Shown in pieces: positions 61,078-64,000 of a DNA stretch of 64,000 nucleotides. The DNA comes from Pedobacter endophyticus (GTDB lineage: Bacteria; Bacteroidota; Bacteroidia; Sphingobacteriales; Sphingobacteriaceae), in assembly GCF_015679185.1 (NCBI RefSeq), contig NZ_CP064939.1, positions 3,286,001 to 3,350,000 on the forward strand, in the 5' to 3' direction. The notes beneath the pieces were generated by a model. The model was not told where the DNA came from. It was given only the letters and a program-made list of their open reading frames with translations, and did no database searches. A program made the position numbers and the translations under genes. Within the stretch, counting starts at the first letter, position 1; each line of letters starts with the position of its first letter.

Positions 61078-63501
61078 ATGAAAATTTTACCGTTCCTTTT
61101 ACTGGCATTTATTGCAAACTTTATTTATGCACAAGACCCGGCCGGGCAAAAGAAACTCGTTGCCACGCGTACCGTAGAAACCCCTAAAATAGATGGTATT
61201 TTAGATGATGCCTGCTGGATAAACGTTCCCATTGCGACAGATTTTTTCGAGATCAGGCCAGTGCCGGGAAAAGTAGAAAAACAAGATCGGAGAACCGAAA
61301 TGAAGGTTTTGTACGATGATGTTGCCATTTATGTTTACGCCAGAATGTACGATGCACCTGATAGCGTTTCGCACGAGTTGGTTTCCCGCGACAACATCGG
61401 AAATGCCGATTTTATATCCATCATTGTCGATCCGTTTTATGATAAAATGAATGGCAACGGGTTTTTTGTTACCGCTGCCGGCGTTCAGTTCGATGCCAAA
61501 TACTCGCAAGTCGGCGATGAAGATCCCAACTGGAATGCTGTTTGGGAAAGTGCAGTTAAGCTCGATGATAAAGGATGGACGTGTGAGATGAAAATTCCGT
61601 ATTCGGCATTGCGTTTTTCTGGCAAAGATGTACAAAGCTGGGGCCTAAATTTCAGCAGGCGCATTCAACGGACGAACGTACAAACGTTTTGGAACTTTGT
61701 TGATCCAAAAGTTAACGGCTTTATCAATCAGGAGGGCCTGTGGACTGGGGTAACAAATATTAAACCTCCGCTAAGGCTTTCGTTTTCGCCCTATGTTTCA
61801 GGCTACATCAATCATTATCCGCTTAATTTGGCCGGCGTAAAAAACACTACTGCTCGCTTTAATGGTGGAATGGATGTAAAATACGGCATCAACAACAGTT
61901 TTACGTTGGATATGACGTTAGTGCCCGATTTCGGTCAGGTGCAATCTGATAACCGCATCTTAAACCTCACTCCTTTTGAGGTAAAATTTAATGAGAATCG
62001 CCAGTTTTTTACAGAAGGCACCGAGCTTTTTAACAAGGGCGACTTGTTTTACTCGAAGCGAATAGGGTCTATACCCGCCTATGCTAATTATTCGGGCGTA
62101 AACGAGGGCGATAAGATTATCAAAGACCAAACAGAAGCAAAGGTGTTAAATGCTACCAAAATTTCGGGCAGAACGGCCAAAGGTTTGGGTATAGGCATTT
62201 TTAATGCAATTACCAACAGCATGCAAACCGAGGTAGAAGACGCCAACGGAAATACCCGCGAGGTGGAAACTCAACCACTTACCAATTATAATATCCTGGT
62301 CTTCGATCAATCTTTAAAGAACAACAGCTCGGCAACCTTTATCAATACCAATGTGTTGCGTCAGGGAACTGCGTACGACGCCAACGTAAGTGCCCTGCTT
62401 TTTACCCTAAACAACAAGAATAACAAGTATTTCATAAACGGTGGCGGTAAAATGAGTTATCTGCGTGGAGCTGAAAGCAGTACAGGCTACAGTTATACGT
62501 TAAGGTTAGGAAAACAGAGCGGAAACTTTACGTGGAGTTACAATCAGGCTTATGCTGATGATAAATTCGACCCATCGGATATGGGCTTTTTTACCAACAA
62601 CAACTTTTTAGATCAACGCATTGGCTTAGGGTATAATGCTTACAAGCCGAGCAAATGGTATAACCAGTTCGAAAGCTGGCTAAACCTCAACTACTCACGC
62701 AGGGCAATTCCGAGTGCTTATCAAAAAGTTGGTTTTAACTCAGGCTATTGGGTGCAATTTAAAAACTTGTGGTCGGCAGAGTTTGATTTGAGCTTGGATA
62801 GAAAGGGAAACGATTTTTACGAGGCCCGGAACAGACAGATTTACCATGCACCGGGTGTTTTCGGGGCAGCTTTATACGTAAACCCTAATCGGGCCAAGCC
62901 TTACAATTTTGGCGGCAACATCCGTTATTTTAAACAGGCAGCGATGGGCGGTGAAGAATATAATTTCTATTTGTTCCAAAACCTGAGAGTGAACGATAAG
63001 CTCGCTTTTGGTTTAGATTTGGATTATAACCCAAATTTCAATTATGTAAATTGGGTGACCAACCAAGGCGAGCAATCTATTTTTTCAAAGTACGATCGGC
63101 GTACCGTCGAAAACTCTTTCGATGCCAAATATACTTTTACAAACCTGATGGGCATTACCGTTGTATTGAGGCATTACTGGAGCGACCGGAGAAACAAGGA
63201 ATTTTATTTACTGAAACCTGATGGGAACTTGACAGCTTATGAGGGGCCGGCCTTAACAGGAACTGATAGAAACTATAACGTTTTTAATATCGATTTAATT
63301 TATACGTGGCAATTTGCGCCCGGCAGCACGCTCTCTGTCTCGTACAAAGATGCTGCAGAAACATACGACACTTTTTACACGGAGCGTTATAATAAAAACC
63401 TTAATGGGATTTTGTCAGCACCGCAGAATAATAGTCTGTCAATAAAAGTACTGTATTATGTAGATTATCTCGATTTGAAAAAGAAGCGGAAGAAAATATA
63501 G
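61078..63501 (+). CDS. DUF5916 outer-membrane protein with CBM9-like N-domain
   Basis: An 807-residue protein with a signal peptide (MKILPFLLLAFIANFIYA). Residues about 30-220 resemble the family 9 carbohydrate-binding domain: KIDGILDDACWINVPIATDF, VLYDDVAIYVYARMYDAPDS, WTCEMKIPYSALRF. From about 235 to the end is the DUF5916 barrel of alternating aromatic strands, ending KVLYYVDYLDLKKKRKKI. Such proteins are common in Bacteroidota and may bind or process an extracellular polymer; no substrate is known. Stands alone. Confidence 0.86.
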   Translation: MKILPFLLLAFIANFIYAQDPAGQKKLVATRTVETPKIDGILDDACWINVPIATDFFEIRPVPGKVEKQDRRTEMKVLYDDVAIYVYARMYDAPDSVSHELVSRDNIGNADFISIIVDPFYDKMNGNGFFVTAAGVQFDAKYSQVGDEDPNWNAVWESAVKLDDKGWTCEMKIPYSALRFSGKDVQSWGLNFSRRIQRTNVQTFWNFVDPKVNGFINQEGLWTGVTNIKPPLRLSFSPYVSGYINHYPLNLAGVKNTTARFNGGMDVKYGINNSFTLDMTLVPDFGQVQSDNRILNLTPFEVKFNENRQFFTEGTELFNKGDLFYSKRIGSIPAYANYSGVNEGDKIIKDQTEAKVLNATKISGRTAKGLGIGIFNAITNSMQTEVEDANGNTREVETQPLTNYNILVFDQSLKNNSSATFINTNVLRQGTAYDANVSALLFTLNNKNNKYFINGGGKMSYLRGAESSTGYSYTLRLGKQSGNFTWSYNQAYADDKFDPSDMGFFTNNNFLDQRIGLGYNAYKPSKWYNQFESWLNLNYSRRAIPSAYQKVGFNSGYWVQFKNLWSAEFDLSLDRKGNDFYEARNRQIYHAPGVFGAALYVNPNRAKPYNFGGNIRYFKQAAMGGEEYNFYLFQNLRVNDKLAFGLDLDYNPNFNYVNWVTNQGEQSIFSKYDRRTVENSFDAKYTFTNLMGITVVLRHYWSDRRNKEFYLLKPDGNLTAYEGPALTGTDRNYNVFNIDLIYTWQFAPGSTLSVSYKDAAETYDTFYTERYNKNLNGILSAPQNNSLSIKVLYYVDYLDLKKKRKKI

Positions 63502-64000
63502 TTTTTTGAGTTATCGGATGAATAGTTGCAAGGCATCCGGCGATTATCACATCTCCTTTCGCCCGTTCGTCATTCCCGCCTGAACGGACGGGCAGCAATG
63601 CTATTAAGTTAAGCTCAGCAAACCGTCAGTCTGAGCTTTTCTGCTTGAGTTCATATTGAGCGTAGCCGAAATACTACATTGACGTTTTCTGAAAACATTA
63701 AAAAAATCGTCATCCGATAGCTATCGGATTCGACCGAAGAGCTCCATAGGAGCTCCGTTGGAGGAGAAATCTTTGAACCTTGAATAAAGATTTAGCTTCG
63801 CTGAGCACTTCGTGGTTCTCGGCTACGCTCGAAATGACGGCGCCTCTTAGCGTATTTTTCTAAAAAACAACGTCATTCATATTGATTTTCATCCCATAAA
63901 TTACCCCTCAAGGTGACAATGTTCTATAATTTGATCCTTAACTAAATGACATTGGTCAGGCGCTCGATGACGACGCTTCTTAGGAGCATTTTTCTGAATG
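63502..64000. repeat. Repeat-rich region to the window end
   Basis: No gene. A GCCCGTTCGTC / GGACGGGC hairpin with CATTCCCGCCTGAACGGACG (63571-63590); ATCCGATAGCTATCGGAT (63712-63729); TTCTCGGCTACGCTCGAAA (about 63817-63835); and TTAACTAAATGACATTGG (63940-63957), also seen near 13965. These are the same families as elsewhere in the window. Confidence 0.7.

Overview
The window looks like a chromosomal segment of a member of the Bacteroidota, most likely Sphingobacteriaceae and Pedobacter-like. Reasons: AT-rich DNA with weak Shine-Dalgarno signals; several genes preceded by the Bacteroidota -7 promoter motif TAnnTTTG; lineage-typical families (GLPGLI protein with an outer-membrane partner, DUF5916 protein, S16 with a long acidic tail, many lipoproteins with a late Cys); and GC-richer palindromic repeats scattered between genes. 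No rRNA, tRNA, CRISPR array, transposase or prophage was recognised. The assignment is inferred from protein resemblance, without a database search.

Layout. 1-3.9 kb: a leftward membrane/lipid block (cdsA fragment, DUF2007, CPBP protease) diverging from dusB, apaG and an unknown C-terminally anchored protein. 4.0-9.8 kb: an accessory stretch with an Hsp70-family gene preceded by a miniature GrpE-like gene, a frameshifted gene, a DUF3820 gene and an AAA/DUF4143 ATPase whose upstream region holds two overlapping 38-bp palindromes. 9.85-13.2 kb: mfd. 13.2-15.5 kb: mostly repeats around DUF2752 and TM2 membrane proteins. 15.5-19 kb: Nif3-like protein, zinc-ribbon coiled-coil protein and a TPR protein. 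19.3-24.1 kb: FabH-like ketosynthase, a decayed small gene, LUD protein, and the leftward rsfS-ftsH pair. 24.2-28.2 kb: birA, separate DsbD N-domain gene, dsbD, pfkA. 28.5-33.3 kb: YbjQ-like protein, a 5'-nucleotidase, then rpsP-rimM-trmD-rplS interrupted by two lipoprotein genes. 33.3-45 kb: MscS channel, psd, GLPGLI gene with its outer-membrane partner, hpt, a GT51 transglycosylase with a long AsmA-like region, mrp and a NifU-type protein. 45.4-50.8 kb: def, M16 protease, a HigBA-like toxin/antitoxin pair with a membrane protein, and an S9 oligopeptidase lipoprotein. 51.1-55.1 kb: proB-proA and a beta-CASP nuclease. 55.2-64 kb: small unknowns, a GxxExxY protein, a 126-bp tandem array, comM, ffh and a large CBM9/DUF5916 outer-membrane protein.

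Most genes are housekeeping: tRNA and ribosome maturation (dusB, rimM, trmD, rpsP, rplS, rsfS, def), membrane biogenesis (ffh, cdsA, psd, ftsH), proline synthesis (proB, proA), repair (mfd) and Fe-S assembly (mrp, NifU). The unusual content is the Hsp70/mini-GrpE pair, the AsmA-like/GT51 protein, and the intergenic repeats. The latter include a ~206-bp composite element present twice with related ends elsewhere, an 18-bp GATAGCTATC-centred palindrome, GC-rich BIME-like hairpins (one of which supplies the C-terminus of ProA), and the 126-bp tandem array.
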